A DNA stretch of 64,000 nucleotides, taken from the NCBI GenBank assembly GCA_031296755.1, contig JAUMMZ010000026.1, forward strand, positions 1-64,000, read 5' to 3'. The notes under the pieces are model-generated. The model saw only the letters and a list, made by a program, of their open reading frames with translations. It was not told where the DNA came from and did no database searches. How positions within the stretch are numbered: position 1 is the stretch's first letter; each line of letters opens with the position of its first letter. The position numbers and the translations under genes were made by a program. Below are positions 18,701-26,542 of this stretch, piece after piece. The stretch is from Collinsella sp. Its GTDB lineage: Bacteria; Actinomycetota; Coriobacteriia; Coriobacteriales; Coriobacteriaceae.

Positions 18701-19392
18701 TCGTCTGCGGCAATGGATAAAGTAATGCCCGAAGCGGAAATTGACTTAATGCGCGCCTTATCAAAAACCCAGAGGACGTATCCACATATAAGCGAAATAG
18801 CTGAGTAGGCAGCAGCTAATAAGAAGACAGCAAGTGTCATAAGCATTTGGAGTCGTTCTTTGCCAATGTCAGCTATGAACGTAAGACACGACGCAAATGT
18901 GACAGTTTTTGAAAGATGAAATATCAAAGCACATATAAGGGCGATAAAGATAATTAGAGAGACGGGCATCGACGATTTAACCTTGCACCACAACGATGCG
19001 TTATGTATTTGATTAAAGGAAGACTTAGGCGCTTTAGCAGGATCTCCTTGATAAAGAAGCTGGCCTAAAATCTCACGCTCAAGCAATGCTGTTATCGAAG
19101 AATCCGCACAATCCCCTTGCCGATATGGATCAACATTAAAAGTTGCCAAACTGACTTTAGCGACAGAGTGGCCATCCTCCTTAGCCTCTTTAATAAATTG
19201 TTCCAGAATGCTACTTTTGCCGCTTCCGTAAGATCCAGAAAGAGCCACACTCTTACAATTCTGCTCATAAAGAGCGTTTCTAAGACAATTAACGTATCGT
19301 CTATGCTGACTCTCATCGTATTTTGGAGTCATTGGTTTCAGCTCGCATGCATTATCGTCGGACGAAAGCTGAGATTTGTCTGAAATGCTCAA
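15781..19392 (-). CDS. YobI-like P-loop NTPase (giant KAP/STAND-type ATPase)
   Basis: 1203 residues. Walker A GSYGSGKSS (53-61) is followed by two or three membrane spans between about 145 and 225 (LIIFIALICALIFHLS, MLMTLAVFLLAAAYSAISL, ICGYVLWVF). Walker B is TVIFEDIDRFDDLAIFEEL (near residue 263-280). A long helical region with no repeat I can name fills the rest. This order (early P-loop, embedded spans, E-D-I-D-R-F) is that of the B. subtilis YobI group and of KAP NTPases, whose members include membrane-linked phage-defence ATPases. The start is a TTG with GGAAGG 11 bases away; an ATG 20 codons in is the fallback. It appears intact amid many broken neighbours, which suggests it is recent or selected. 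Confidence 0.85.
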   Translation of the reverse strand: MSISDKSQLSSDDNACELKPMTPKYDESQHRRYVNCLRNALYEQNCKSVALSGSYGSGKSSILEQFIKEAKEDGHSVAKVSLATFNVDPYRQGDCADSSITALLEREILGQLLYQGDPAKAPKSSFNQIHNASLWCKVKSSMPVSLIIFIALICALIFHLSKTVTFASCLTFIADIGKERLQMLMTLAVFLLAAAYSAISLICGYVLWVFDKARIKSISASGITLSIAADEDCASYFNKYRDELIYLFEVNNFDTVIFEDIDRFDDLAIFEELRKLNDLLNMAPGVVGKEGNKVVSFVYAVKDSIFALDRELDQDSREVLGSGRVKFFDMIISVIPFISKFNANEMFAKVFESELEQAKSTKEGQRFSDLLLLAAPYIADMRLMISIRNDYLVMVQEMGSPSFDKPSSLGLTCTGILAIAIYKNLYPLEYEDLRIHKGKLNELYDIHQSGINRLLSQLSAAKKLLQRYKDSNEVTDDVAEALGGELKEALDKRVSSNSHLTIDSDYFYTNRNNSNSIFEPEFWNRFLTLSPADCLYIGQSHSASGAGVMLSKTEFLNLINVDIPNVGIRDVLNKGLNNLAIIDFDLEIESIRTADFFTKPEMVCPTNNSAEGYFLEPFSSIVNRIMGEGLISELILEGFIGKDFDLYISKYPSDAKPRVVNFVYHCYQRGVQDLDYAMDNDDCQAVLNIIPTTHLAKSCCFNHYLFDYVLSRKVVKSSINAQDAITTMVNGIIDNFPGSGKQLIERLLEGYPNNRNQVQTLITTLLAQTERAFDILVDSSKDTCSQRSQYELMSYALANINTDCSYTYELSSPWLSKNIESMSIARIVVGETRAIAIADYLKQCAVTIHELSSLGDQLGMSVVDLGNYDVTRANLLFACKTSRVPTLDTLDEVYPVVYEKVISSEEALASYLNALGPMEYTATQLAPFVFNGLCRGVESWRQSADVDSLAGTIIERVNPDAEAVNLDDFCPLDSIDELNVMGRALIRQLILNKKAAKTYRNAIYILRLENVDSVFRDLNLFDRFMRLGNISEMPNDLSNRNSEVTEFANGLLYRAHLSSHELLSIMCSLKDIKEDAFPIVMDHDAFLEVNYDKPTIIRLVECELIGPLDIVYEYLDGGNWNSRRKILKKMLYENQTKDRAVLPRLFACDLPRIVAAAKTWGSWLAEDIVSDPHYYIDQCCADDSEKEKVLMEIKKKAEEKGLL

Positions 19393-19587
19393 GTTGAATC
19401 AAACCTTCCGATGAAGAGCCGCCGTTACTCAATGCGTGGGCTGTAATTTCATGCCATAAAGCGTTATTGCCGATGTAACTGACACACACAATGGCAGTCA
19501 CTTAATTGAATTCAATGGTACCAGCTAGAAGTCAAATAGCGGAGCGTTCAATTGGCTTAGACAATTGAGCGGCAATTTATTTGCCTT

Positions 19588-19630
19588 AAAAGGGATGAGG
19601 GTCTATCGGCGTTAGCCGATAGACCCTCAT
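19588..19630 (-). terminator. Perfect 16-bp hairpin terminator after the ugd remnant
   Basis: A perfect 16-bp stem, ATGAGGGTCTATCGGC and its complement, encloses a GTTA loop. On the minus strand it is followed by CCCTTTT. It would end transcripts coming from the capsule operon side. Confidence 0.7.
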
Positions 19631-19694
19631 CCTCAACACAGTTATATAAACGGGAGGCGATATGCGCCCGTCTCAAGCGACCAGCTACTCTCCC

Positions 19695-19916
19695 CTAGCC
19701 CCGCTTAAACAGACCCCTCGTATAGACCTTGTCCTCCACGGCCGCGAGCTCGTCGCTCCAGCGGTTGGCGACGATCACGTCGCAACCGGCTTTGAAGGCC
19801 TCCAGGTCGTGGGTCACCTCGGAGCCGAAGAACTCCGGCGCGTCCAGCGTGGGCTCGTAGACCACCACGGGCACGCCCTTTGCCTTCACGCGCTTCATGA
19901 CGCCCTGGATGGAGCT
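19695..19916 (-). pseudogene. ugd: ugd C-terminal fragment B
   Basis: The frame reads GSSIQGVMKRVKAKG, PVVVYEPTLDAPEFFGSEV, DVIVANRWSDEL, DKVYTRGLFKRG-stop, which is the C-terminal end of UDP-glucose 6-dehydrogenase. The N-terminal three quarters are missing. Upstream the frame runs into unrelated residues (GRECLLSYDESNLIIPHG) and then a stop, so a recombination joint lies there. It is the 3' relic of a capsule-type ugd at the end of the polysaccharide operon and overlaps the protein region of fragment A by about 15 residues. Confidence 0.8.
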
Positions 19917-20198
19917 CCCGTGAGGAATAATGAGGTTTGATTCATCATAAGAAAGTAGGCATTCGCGACCGAGAATAAATCAGAAGCGTCTTAGCTTATA
20001 GAGTAGCTGTAAATTGCATTATTTAGAAGAAGGGACGCATCACCATCAACCTGCGCACTCCTTCCGGATGATTATTTAATTAGCTAAAAATGAGTTCTCG
20101 CCAAAGATTCAGCACGCTCTCAACAGGCATCACTGAATGTCCCAAGAGAATGCATAGCGCTCAACGATATTTTGTCGGCTGAAAAGCTGAAACCCTGA
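19917..20198. other. AT-rich spacer, nothing recognised
   Basis: AT-rich sequence between the ugd relic and the last capsule gene. No gene, terminator or repeat is convincing, and it probably contains an old recombination joint. Confidence 0.3.
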
Positions 20199-21581
20199 CT
20201 ACCTTACAAACTCTAAGTACTTTACGCTCTCGCCGCGTTCGAATGCGCCTATAACTTCACAGGTGGCTTTGGTGATGTCGCGATCAATGCCGCCTTCGCG
20301 GCGAAGTGCCTCTTCACCTGTGGTGCCCTTCTCGACATCGGCGATCATTCTTAGGAAAGAAACCCATTCAAAGCGAATACCTTCACCGTCTAGCTGATAG
20401 AAATAACGTCGGTTATCGGCTGGATCCTCGTAACGGATTTCGAAATAATCAGTCTTCCACCAGGGCGCAGGAACATATATGTAGCCCTTTGTGCCCGATA
20501 CAACTAGACTGCCCTCAGACTTGGCGCCTGAGCCAACCTTTGCTGTTGCCACGGCGTTTGGAAACTCAACGTCAAGCCTCGAGAACTCATCAAACGTCTT
20601 GTCGTTTTTCTCGCACAATGACGAAATGCGTACCGAGTTAGGTTTAGTACCTAGTATCTGGAAGATTGGCAATAAGGCCGTTGGACCCCATGCCGTCATG
20701 CTGCTCCAAGCAGTGTCGCGGCGCGTATCAAAGGGAGCGCGATTGGTCTTAAGATTGGTTATAGTGGCGTCGACCGAAACGACCTCGCCAATACGTCCAC
20801 CGGTAACCAACAACAGCATGCGTGCGTAGGCGGTTGAGTATGCCGTGCGCAGCGAGTCCATCAGTACAAGGCCTCGCTCGTCGGCTAATGCGAAAAGCTC
20901 GCTGCATTCCTTAGCGCTCTTTGCGATAGGCGCTTCGCACATCACATGCTTGCCGGCATTTAAGGCTCGCTTCACCTGTTCATAATGCCGATCAGGATGC
21001 GAGTGAATATACACCATATCGACCGCATCCAGTAGCTTACCGTAATCATCCGTTACGAGCTCAGCTCCAAGTGGGCCTTCATCTAGCAAGCTGCAGTCTT
21101 CAACACAAATGCCGGCAACCTCGACACCATTTACCAAACCGCACTCAGCAAAAACGCGATTCATATAGTCCGTATATCCAACTAAACCGCAGCGGAGTTT
21201 GACCGAACTTCGGATTTCCGTAGAAGAGACACCACTGGTGCGCTCGAGGTACACAACCTTGCAGTACTCATTCAGATAGTCGAATTGGCCCTCCCAATCC
21301 GACCCCACAGTAAAGATATCGACTCCATAGCGCTTGATGTCGTCGATTTTCTGGCCTTCGTACTCCTCGACGATAATCTTGTCGGCAAGTCCCGTTGATC
21401 GTACTGCGGCAATGCGCTCTTCGAGCGGCTGCTGAACGTTAATCTTGCCACGCTGCTTATCAAAGTCATCCGACGTAACGCCAACAATTAGATAATCGCC
21501 TAGGGCCTTGGCGCGCTCTAACAGGCGGACATGTCCGCGATGAAGATGGTCGTAGGTGCCGTAGGTAATGACCTTAGCCAT
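20199..21581 (-). CDS. TagD-like cytidylyltransferase fused to a Gfo/Idh/MocA-type oxidoreductase
   Basis: 460 residues in two parts. Residues 1-128 form a glycerol-3-phosphate cytidylyltransferase-type domain: YGTYDHLHRGH (HxGH at 14-17), VGVTSDDFD and RTSGVSST (114-121), the CTP-binding motifs of TagD/GCT. Residues about 129-460 match a Gfo/Idh/MocA dehydrogenase by length and by GKHVMCEAPIAKSAKECSELF. There the usual E-K-P lysine is Ala (E-A-P), and the N-terminal glycine motif reads GLVGYTDY rather than GxGxxG, so redox activity is doubtful. It starts with ATG directly after the aminotransferase gene (2-bp gap), the last gene of the capsule operon. Making a CDP-activated alcohol for a LicD enzyme upstream is a reasonable inference. 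Confidence 0.85.
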   Translation of the reverse strand: MAKVITYGTYDHLHRGHVRLLERAKALGDYLIVGVTSDDFDKQRGKINVQQPLEERIAAVRSTGLADKIIVEEYEGQKIDDIKRYGVDIFTVGSDWEGQFDYLNEYCKVVYLERTSGVSSTEIRSSVKLRCGLVGYTDYMNRVFAECGLVNGVEVAGICVEDCSLLDEGPLGAELVTDDYGKLLDAVDMVYIHSHPDRHYEQVKRALNAGKHVMCEAPIAKSAKECSELFALADERGLVLMDSLRTAYSTAYARMLLLVTGGRIGEVVSVDATITNLKTNRAPFDTRRDTAWSSMTAWGPTALLPIFQILGTKPNSVRISSLCEKNDKTFDEFSRLDVEFPNAVATAKVGSGAKSEGSLVVSGTKGYIYVPAPWWKTDYFEIRYEDPADNRRYFYQLDGEGIRFEWVSFLRMIADVEKGTTGEEALRREGGIDRDITKATCEVIGAFERGESVKYLEFVR

Positions 21582-21583
21582 GG

Positions 21584-22645
21584 TTAGGCCTTATCCAGCT
21601 CAATCAGCGCTTCCATGAATCGCTCCATCGAATGCTTAGGACCAGTGGTAACCCTCAGACAGCTGCCAAAAGCGCCAATACCGTCATACTCCTTAATGAG
21701 GATGCCTTTCTCGGCCTTCATGCGGCGAACGATTTCAGACGCATCGCTAAACGGCTTAATGAACATGAAATTGCCTTCACTGCTTCGATATTCATAGCCA
21801 TTACGGTCAAGTTGCTCAACGAGCCACTGTTTGCCAGCTAGCTGATTCTCGATCATGGAATCGAGCATGCCTTCGGTTTCCATGATTTTCTTTGCAAAGA
21901 GCATAGCGAACATATTTACATTGTGGGGAGTATTCAGCTTCTGAACGAGGGCAACTCCCTTAGGCCATCCTGCTACATAGCCTAAACGAGCTCCAGCAAG
22001 CGAGAAAAGCTTTGAGAAAGTACGAGTTACAAATACATGTTCATGGGTAAGGGCATAATTAATGGAAGTCTCGGGGCAGAAATAATGATATGCCTCGTCG
22101 ACAAGAACGGTAATTTGACGTCGTTCCGCTTCCTCGAAAAAGCGTGACATCTCAGTCTCGCTCCAGGCGTTGCCCATGGGGTTATTCGGATTAACAAGAA
22201 TAAGCAGCTGTGTGTCATTACTAATCTTAGAAATCACATCATCCACCGTGATGGTTAGGTCATCCCTATAAGGAACCGGCACAAAATTACGTCCATACAT
22301 CTTCGAGTAGACCTCGAACATTGCATAAGAAGGCGATACACAAACGATCTCGCCGTTAGGCGCAGTGAAGGCCTCAATGATGTTGCGAATTCCTTCGGAA
22401 GACCCGTTAACAAGCGACAGATGCTCGATGTCCGTACCAAGTCTTCCAGCGAGGAATTCGGTAAACTCAAGAGTCTCCGGGTACTGGGCCACCATTTCGG
22501 GCGTCACCCCCGAAAGAACCCCGTCGATGAACTCTTGAGATAGCCCCTCGGGGTTCTCGTTCAGATCAAGTCTGAGGTAACCCTCGCGCTTGTTCTGGTC
22601 AAAAATGCGGTGTAGGTTAACTAACCTCTCGTTGATGTAATACAT
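21584..22645 (-). CDS. HisC-like PLP-dependent aminotransferase
   Basis: 353 residues, fold type I. LDLNENPEG (27-35), LVNGSSEG, VNPNNPMGN, LVDEAYHYF (181-189) and the PLP lysine in TRTFSKLFSLAGARLG (K212) are those of histidinol-phosphate aminotransferase relatives. No other his gene is near. In a capsule locus such enzymes make amino-alcohol or amino-sugar phosphates; the Campylobacter capsule enzyme Cj1437 is a HisC-like enzyme reported to aminate dihydroxyacetone phosphate to serinol phosphate (from memory). It is coupled to the cytidylyltransferase fusion by a 2-bp gap. Assigning histidine biosynthesis would be wrong on context. Confidence 0.85.
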   Translation of the reverse strand: MYYINERLVNLHRIFDQNKREGYLRLDLNENPEGLSQEFIDGVLSGVTPEMVAQYPETLEFTEFLAGRLGTDIEHLSLVNGSSEGIRNIIEAFTAPNGEIVCVSPSYAMFEVYSKMYGRNFVPVPYRDDLTITVDDVISKISNDTQLLILVNPNNPMGNAWSETEMSRFFEEAERRQITVLVDEAYHYFCPETSINYALTHEHVFVTRTFSKLFSLAGARLGYVAGWPKGVALVQKLNTPHNVNMFAMLFAKKIMETEGMLDSMIENQLAGKQWLVEQLDRNGYEYRSSEGNFMFIKPFSDASEIVRRMKAEKGILIKEYDGIGAFGSCLRVTTGPKHSMERFMEALIELDKA

Positions 22646-22773
22646 GAATAAACACCTTTCGCCTTTGATTAAAATTGTTAAGGACTGTAACGAATGAGCT
22701 GTCTGTCGATATTTCCACTGAGGGTTTGCCGTGTGAGTGAGCTTTGCACTACAAGTGTCTAAACGAAAAGCAG

Positions 22774-23841
22774 TTACCGTCCATGTCCGTAAACCATACG
22801 AACAAGCTTCCAGGGAAGCATTCGCCTAATTCTTGCCATCAAACTAAGCTTTGGTGCCAGCAGCTTTTCGAATGCCAGCTTGTGGTCACCAGCAGAAATC
22901 GCTCTTTCGACCTCATCGGCCAGCCTCTCGTCATCAGCAGAACGAGAGGCTGGCTTGACGAGATTTGAGTTATTTGCAGCAACGCTTTCAACGGTTGATT
23001 TAATCCACTTACATTCATCGGCACAGCACTCATTAAAGAAACGCTCGCCATTACTAGTGTTTATTAGGACCGCGGAAACGCCTCGTCCGTCAGAAAAGCC
23101 GGGATGAACGGAATCGATGCCCCAATAATCTCCTATCGTGATGTCTCCAACACGTTCGAGTCTTGCAAAGGGACACTTGTAACAACACCTCCGATAGATG
23201 ACCCCTTTCGTAAAAGCTGCGAAATATGGGTCATCACGGGCGGGCCCCAGCACCTCGTGTTTTCTACCTCGACGATAGAAGTAGTAATAATAATTTAGTC
23301 CCCACCCCATCTTTTTGCTTCTAAAAGCATAGCCATGGATGCCGTCATCGGCTTTATTCTTCGTGGCGAGCCATTCAAGATATGCAGAAAAAATCTCCTG
23401 CTTTGGTGTTCCGTGACAGATAAGATCGACGCACAGCAAGTTGTTTGCAACGACTTCCTTCGGAACTGATTTTTCAAGATATTTTCGAAGTCCCGCTATC
23501 TGGCATGGCGTACCGGAATATAGCACTACGGTGTTCTTGCAAAGAAGATGGGCACACTCTTCATATGTATCTGCAACGTTGCTCTTAACGTATTTAGATC
23601 CTTGGAGTTTACACAAGTCATCAATCCGCTTTATGCAAATATGACGGACAGTGCCGTTGTCGAGAAGGGAAGCTCCAAATACGGCACCACCAACACGAAG
23701 AACAGAGCGGGCAAACAAAGCAAAAGCGCCACCAGAAGCGGACAACTCAAGGCTTTTCGAATCAGAGTCCTGAAGTGCCACAGCATAACGAGCTTTTGCG
23801 AACAGCATGTCGAAAGAGTTCGATGGAAGTTCGTCTTGCAA
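22774..23841 (-). CDS. Coenzyme F420 hydrogenase/dehydrogenase beta-subunit-like protein
   Basis: 355 residues from a TTG seven bases after a perfect AGGAGG that lies inside the last codons of the wzx gene. The core SASGGAFALFARSVL, YSGTPCQIAGLRKYL, DLICHGTPKQEIF, CYKCPFARLERVGDITIGDYWG matches the FrhB/FdhB C-terminal family found beside polysaccharide pyruvyltransferases. The ferredoxin-like double [4Fe-4S] N-terminal module of many relatives is absent; the remaining cysteines (CCYKCPF and others) may bind one cluster. A redox step in glycan modification is inferred from the neighbours only. Confidence 0.8.
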   Translation of the reverse strand: MQDELPSNSFDMLFAKARYAVALQDSDSKSLELSASGGAFALFARSVLRVGGAVFGASLLDNGTVRHICIKRIDDLCKLQGSKYVKSNVADTYEECAHLLCKNTVVLYSGTPCQIAGLRKYLEKSVPKEVVANNLLCVDLICHGTPKQEIFSAYLEWLATKNKADDGIHGYAFRSKKMGWGLNYYYYFYRRGRKHEVLGPARDDPYFAAFTKGVIYRRCCYKCPFARLERVGDITIGDYWGIDSVHPGFSDGRGVSAVLINTSNGERFFNECCADECKWIKSTVESVAANNSNLVKPASRSADDERLADEVERAISAGDHKLAFEKLLAPKLSLMARIRRMLPWKLVRMVYGHGR

Positions 23842-23842
23842 C

Positions 23843-25408
23843 CTAACGCCTCCTAACCAATAACATTCCAAAAGCCTTACGTCGCTCTTCCCCATCGAGT
23901 AGAAGGAGGGATAGCTCCGTATAACCGATTGCTGCAGAAATAAGACAAGAAATCAGAAAGCACGCCCACGAAGAAAACGGCAACGCTTTCGAAAGAATTG
24001 CAAATGTTGCGAGAACGACGAAAAGCCCCACAACTTCTTTACCAAGTGGTTTATAGAAACTCGATCCGCGCAGACCTAACACATGAGCAGCATAAACGGG
24101 CTGTATAAAACAATGTCTAAACGTCATGAGAACGGAGCTGACAGAAGCGATTACAAAGAGGCCTTCAAGCTCTGTAAAAAACAGAAGGGACAATTCAATT
24201 GCGACGACAAGTAAGCTGAAGCCTAAAGTAATAAGAACTGATCCCTTTATCTTATTAGTAAGGGTATTGGCATAGTAAAGAGGCTCAACGAGCGCGCTCG
24301 CGAGTAACGAGACAACAGTCAGAACAGATAGTCTCTGAATCAGAAGGAGCTCCGATACGTCTCGCCCGGGAAGCCATAGTTCGTAAAAATGAAGACCATA
24401 TGCAACAAAGCCCGCGAGCGGCACAATCATGACCGCAGCGGTGAATCTCATTGCAAAGCCAAACTGTTTAACAAGCTCGTCAGTTTTCTTTTTGGCATAA
24501 AGCTCGGCGCATTTGGGATAGAAAAGGCTGGAAAGACTATTTGAAACGGATAACAAAGCATTGGGGATCGTCTTAGCAACTGATAAAATCCCCATCTGGT
24601 AGGCACCAACAAAGAGATTCGAAATCCACAAATCAAGACCGGTAAGCAAAAGCTTGTTTATTGACTCGATGCTGACCCATAAGCCACTTTTGAGAATTTC
24701 GAGTACTCTATGAATTGAAAAACAGGTCGCTTTCACCCGGTATTCTGGAGCAATACGTCTCGTAGTCCAAATCTGCAATGCGAGGAATGCGACCGATGCG
24801 ACAACTGCAGCTGCGCTGTAATACCACATATGTGGAACTACAGTCAAAAAAAGAACGCACAGCAACATCGCCCTTATGACGGAGGACACAAGTTGGGCAA
24901 TGGAGTTGAGGTATAGCTGGTTCTTGATAAATGCGGCAATTCCGAAAACAACAACAACAAGACTAAGCGCGCAATTGAAAAATGCCAGCAAAATCATAAG
25001 CTGGAGATCTTCAACTAGCCCAGGCGAAACCGACACGACTGATTCGATATTTGCCGCAAGAAGAACGGATCCAGCCAACACGGCGACGGCCATTACACAG
25101 TTTGCAAAAAACACGGAGGAGTAGTAGGACTCCGCACCCTCTTGGTCCCCGCTATGGTGCGCAATCGTGATATAGCGACCTGCGAGCGAATTTAAGGCAG
25201 TAGTAATTACAGCCACATAGCTTACAAAGTTGTTAACAAGACCAACAAAGCCATAGGCTTCTGCCCCCATTTTCTCCAGAACAATCGGGGTCAAAAACAA
25301 GCTGATGACCATCTGAGCAACAATAACAGACACTTGCGAGATAAGGTTTATCGCAAAAGCGGTCTTGCCCTGTAATATTGGAAGCGGTTTGATCTGTTTA
25401 GTCATCAC
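23843..25408 (-). CDS. wzx: Polysaccharide flippase (Wzx, MOP superfamily)
   Basis: 521 residues with about 12-14 hydrophobic spans from VSVIVAQMVISLFLTPIV to the C-terminus. MGAEAYGFVGLVNN near residue 50 is the amphipathic segment typical of polysaccharide transporters in the MOP group. It should flip lipid-linked repeat units across the membrane before Wzy polymerisation. A GTG, nine bases after GGAGG, overlaps the stop of the pyruvyltransferase gene; an adjacent ATG is the other option. Substrate is set by the local glycosyltransferases and cannot be read. Confidence 0.9.
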   Translation of the reverse strand: MMTKQIKPLPILQGKTAFAINLISQVSVIVAQMVISLFLTPIVLEKMGAEAYGFVGLVNNFVSYVAVITTALNSLAGRYITIAHHSGDQEGAESYYSSVFFANCVMAVAVLAGSVLLAANIESVVSVSPGLVEDLQLMILLAFFNCALSLVVVVFGIAAFIKNQLYLNSIAQLVSSVIRAMLLCVLFLTVVPHMWYYSAAAVVASVAFLALQIWTTRRIAPEYRVKATCFSIHRVLEILKSGLWVSIESINKLLLTGLDLWISNLFVGAYQMGILSVAKTIPNALLSVSNSLSSLFYPKCAELYAKKKTDELVKQFGFAMRFTAAVMIVPLAGFVAYGLHFYELWLPGRDVSELLLIQRLSVLTVVSLLASALVEPLYYANTLTNKIKGSVLITLGFSLLVVAIELSLLFFTELEGLFVIASVSSVLMTFRHCFIQPVYAAHVLGLRGSSFYKPLGKEVVGLFVVLATFAILSKALPFSSWACFLISCLISAAIGYTELSLLLLDGEERRKAFGMLLVRRR

Positions 25409-26541
25409 TCGGCAACGCCTCCATTTGAGAGATATGATCTCAGATAGTTGAGCGAGCGTAGCGACTCAGAGCTTCGAATCTTGTCTGAAGATTCGAAATC
25501 TGGTTTGATTTCGAGAACCTTGCCCAATTTATCAATTGAGCTGAGTCGCCGATCAGAAAGATTGAGTCCGTCCAGAAGCGAGGTTAGTTTCTGGACATTG
25601 CCTCCTTGGCCGTTTCGGTCTCCACGGGGAATCGTCACAAAAGGCGTATGGGTAACGATAGAAAATATGCTTCCATGGAAGGTGTCGGTTAACACATAAT
25701 CAGCTGCTCGAAAATATGGTAAAACCTGGTCAGGGCGGCATCGAATATGGCGATCGCGCACGGGCTGGTCCTCACCTAATGCGATGAGTTCAAGCCCGTG
25801 GGAATGAGCAAATTCGAGAGCCTCTCTGCATTCATCCTCGGTAAATCGGAAGCTGTAGCCGTAAAGAATCATGAATCCACTCTCGTTGCAGGGAGACCAG
25901 TCTTCGTTCTCCACTCCACCGACGAGTACAGGATCAAGATGCATGATTGGGGCTTTTCCCGTAAGCCTACTTACAGTGTCAACGGAATTCGTGTCACGAA
26001 CTGAAACCCCCTCGAAACAATTAAGGCAATCCCCTATTTCCCTAGCCACCCCATAGTGGTCAAGTTTTTCATACGTCGTATTGCCGAACGAAGCGGCATA
26101 GCTTATCACTTTACCTGCATTGGCGCGCCTCCCAAACAATTCAAGGGAGTAACCGATATTGGAACCAAGCTGGAGGCAATTAAACACTTCATCGCTGCCT
26201 ATGACCAAGACGTCGCATTTCGTGTTGTAGTGTCGTCTATCTGTGATTCCAAGCATATCATCGCAACTAAACATTACGGAACGCGATGAGCCGGCATCCC
26301 CCTTGAGAGCCTTTTTTATTGAATGACCCAATGATGAGGATTTAAACCACTGTCCAACTTGCCTCATCTCGCATCGAAGGGTTTCCTTTATGTCCCCTTT
26401 ATGCAAGATATCGGGCTCAATGTGATAGTCGACAAAAACCACCTGATGACCCAAGGATTCAATCATTCTTTTTAGTGAATAGGCTTGCAAGAAAGACCCG
26501 TAATTGGGAACTCGGTGCATTGTCATAATTCCAACGAGCAT
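25405..26541 (-). CDS. Polysaccharide pyruvyltransferase family protein
   Basis: 378 residues from the ATG eight bases after GGAG; an upstream in-frame stretch overlapping wzy is not used. IMTMHRVPNYGSFLQAY (residues 5-21) is the family start (N-x-G-x-x-LQAY). VIGSDEVFN and DTFHGSIFS-IVTHTPFV are the later hallmarks of the PS_pyruv_trans/WcaK-CsaB group. It would add pyruvate ketal, and hence negative charge, to a sugar of the repeat. It lies between wzy (stop one base before its ATG) and wzx. Confidence 0.85.
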   Translation of the reverse strand: MLVGIMTMHRVPNYGSFLQAYSLKRMIESLGHQVVFVDYHIEPDILHKGDIKETLRCEMRQVGQWFKSSSLGHSIKKALKGDAGSSRSVMFSCDDMLGITDRRHYNTKCDVLVIGSDEVFNCLQLGSNIGYSLELFGRRANAGKVISYAASFGNTTYEKLDHYGVAREIGDCLNCFEGVSVRDTNSVDTVSRLTGKAPIMHLDPVLVGGVENEDWSPCNESGFMILYGYSFRFTEDECREALEFAHSHGLELIALGEDQPVRDRHIRCRPDQVLPYFRAADYVLTDTFHGSIFSIVTHTPFVTIPRGDRNGQGGNVQKLTSLLDGLNLSDRRLSSIDKLGKVLEIKPDFESSDKIRSSESLRSLNYLRSYLSNGGVAE

Positions 26542-26542
26542 A

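Noticed and set aside
21584..22645. Histidine biosynthesis gene hisC
   Set aside because: No other his gene nearby and the gene is embedded in a capsule operon; a HisC-like sugar or alcohol aminotransferase is more likely.
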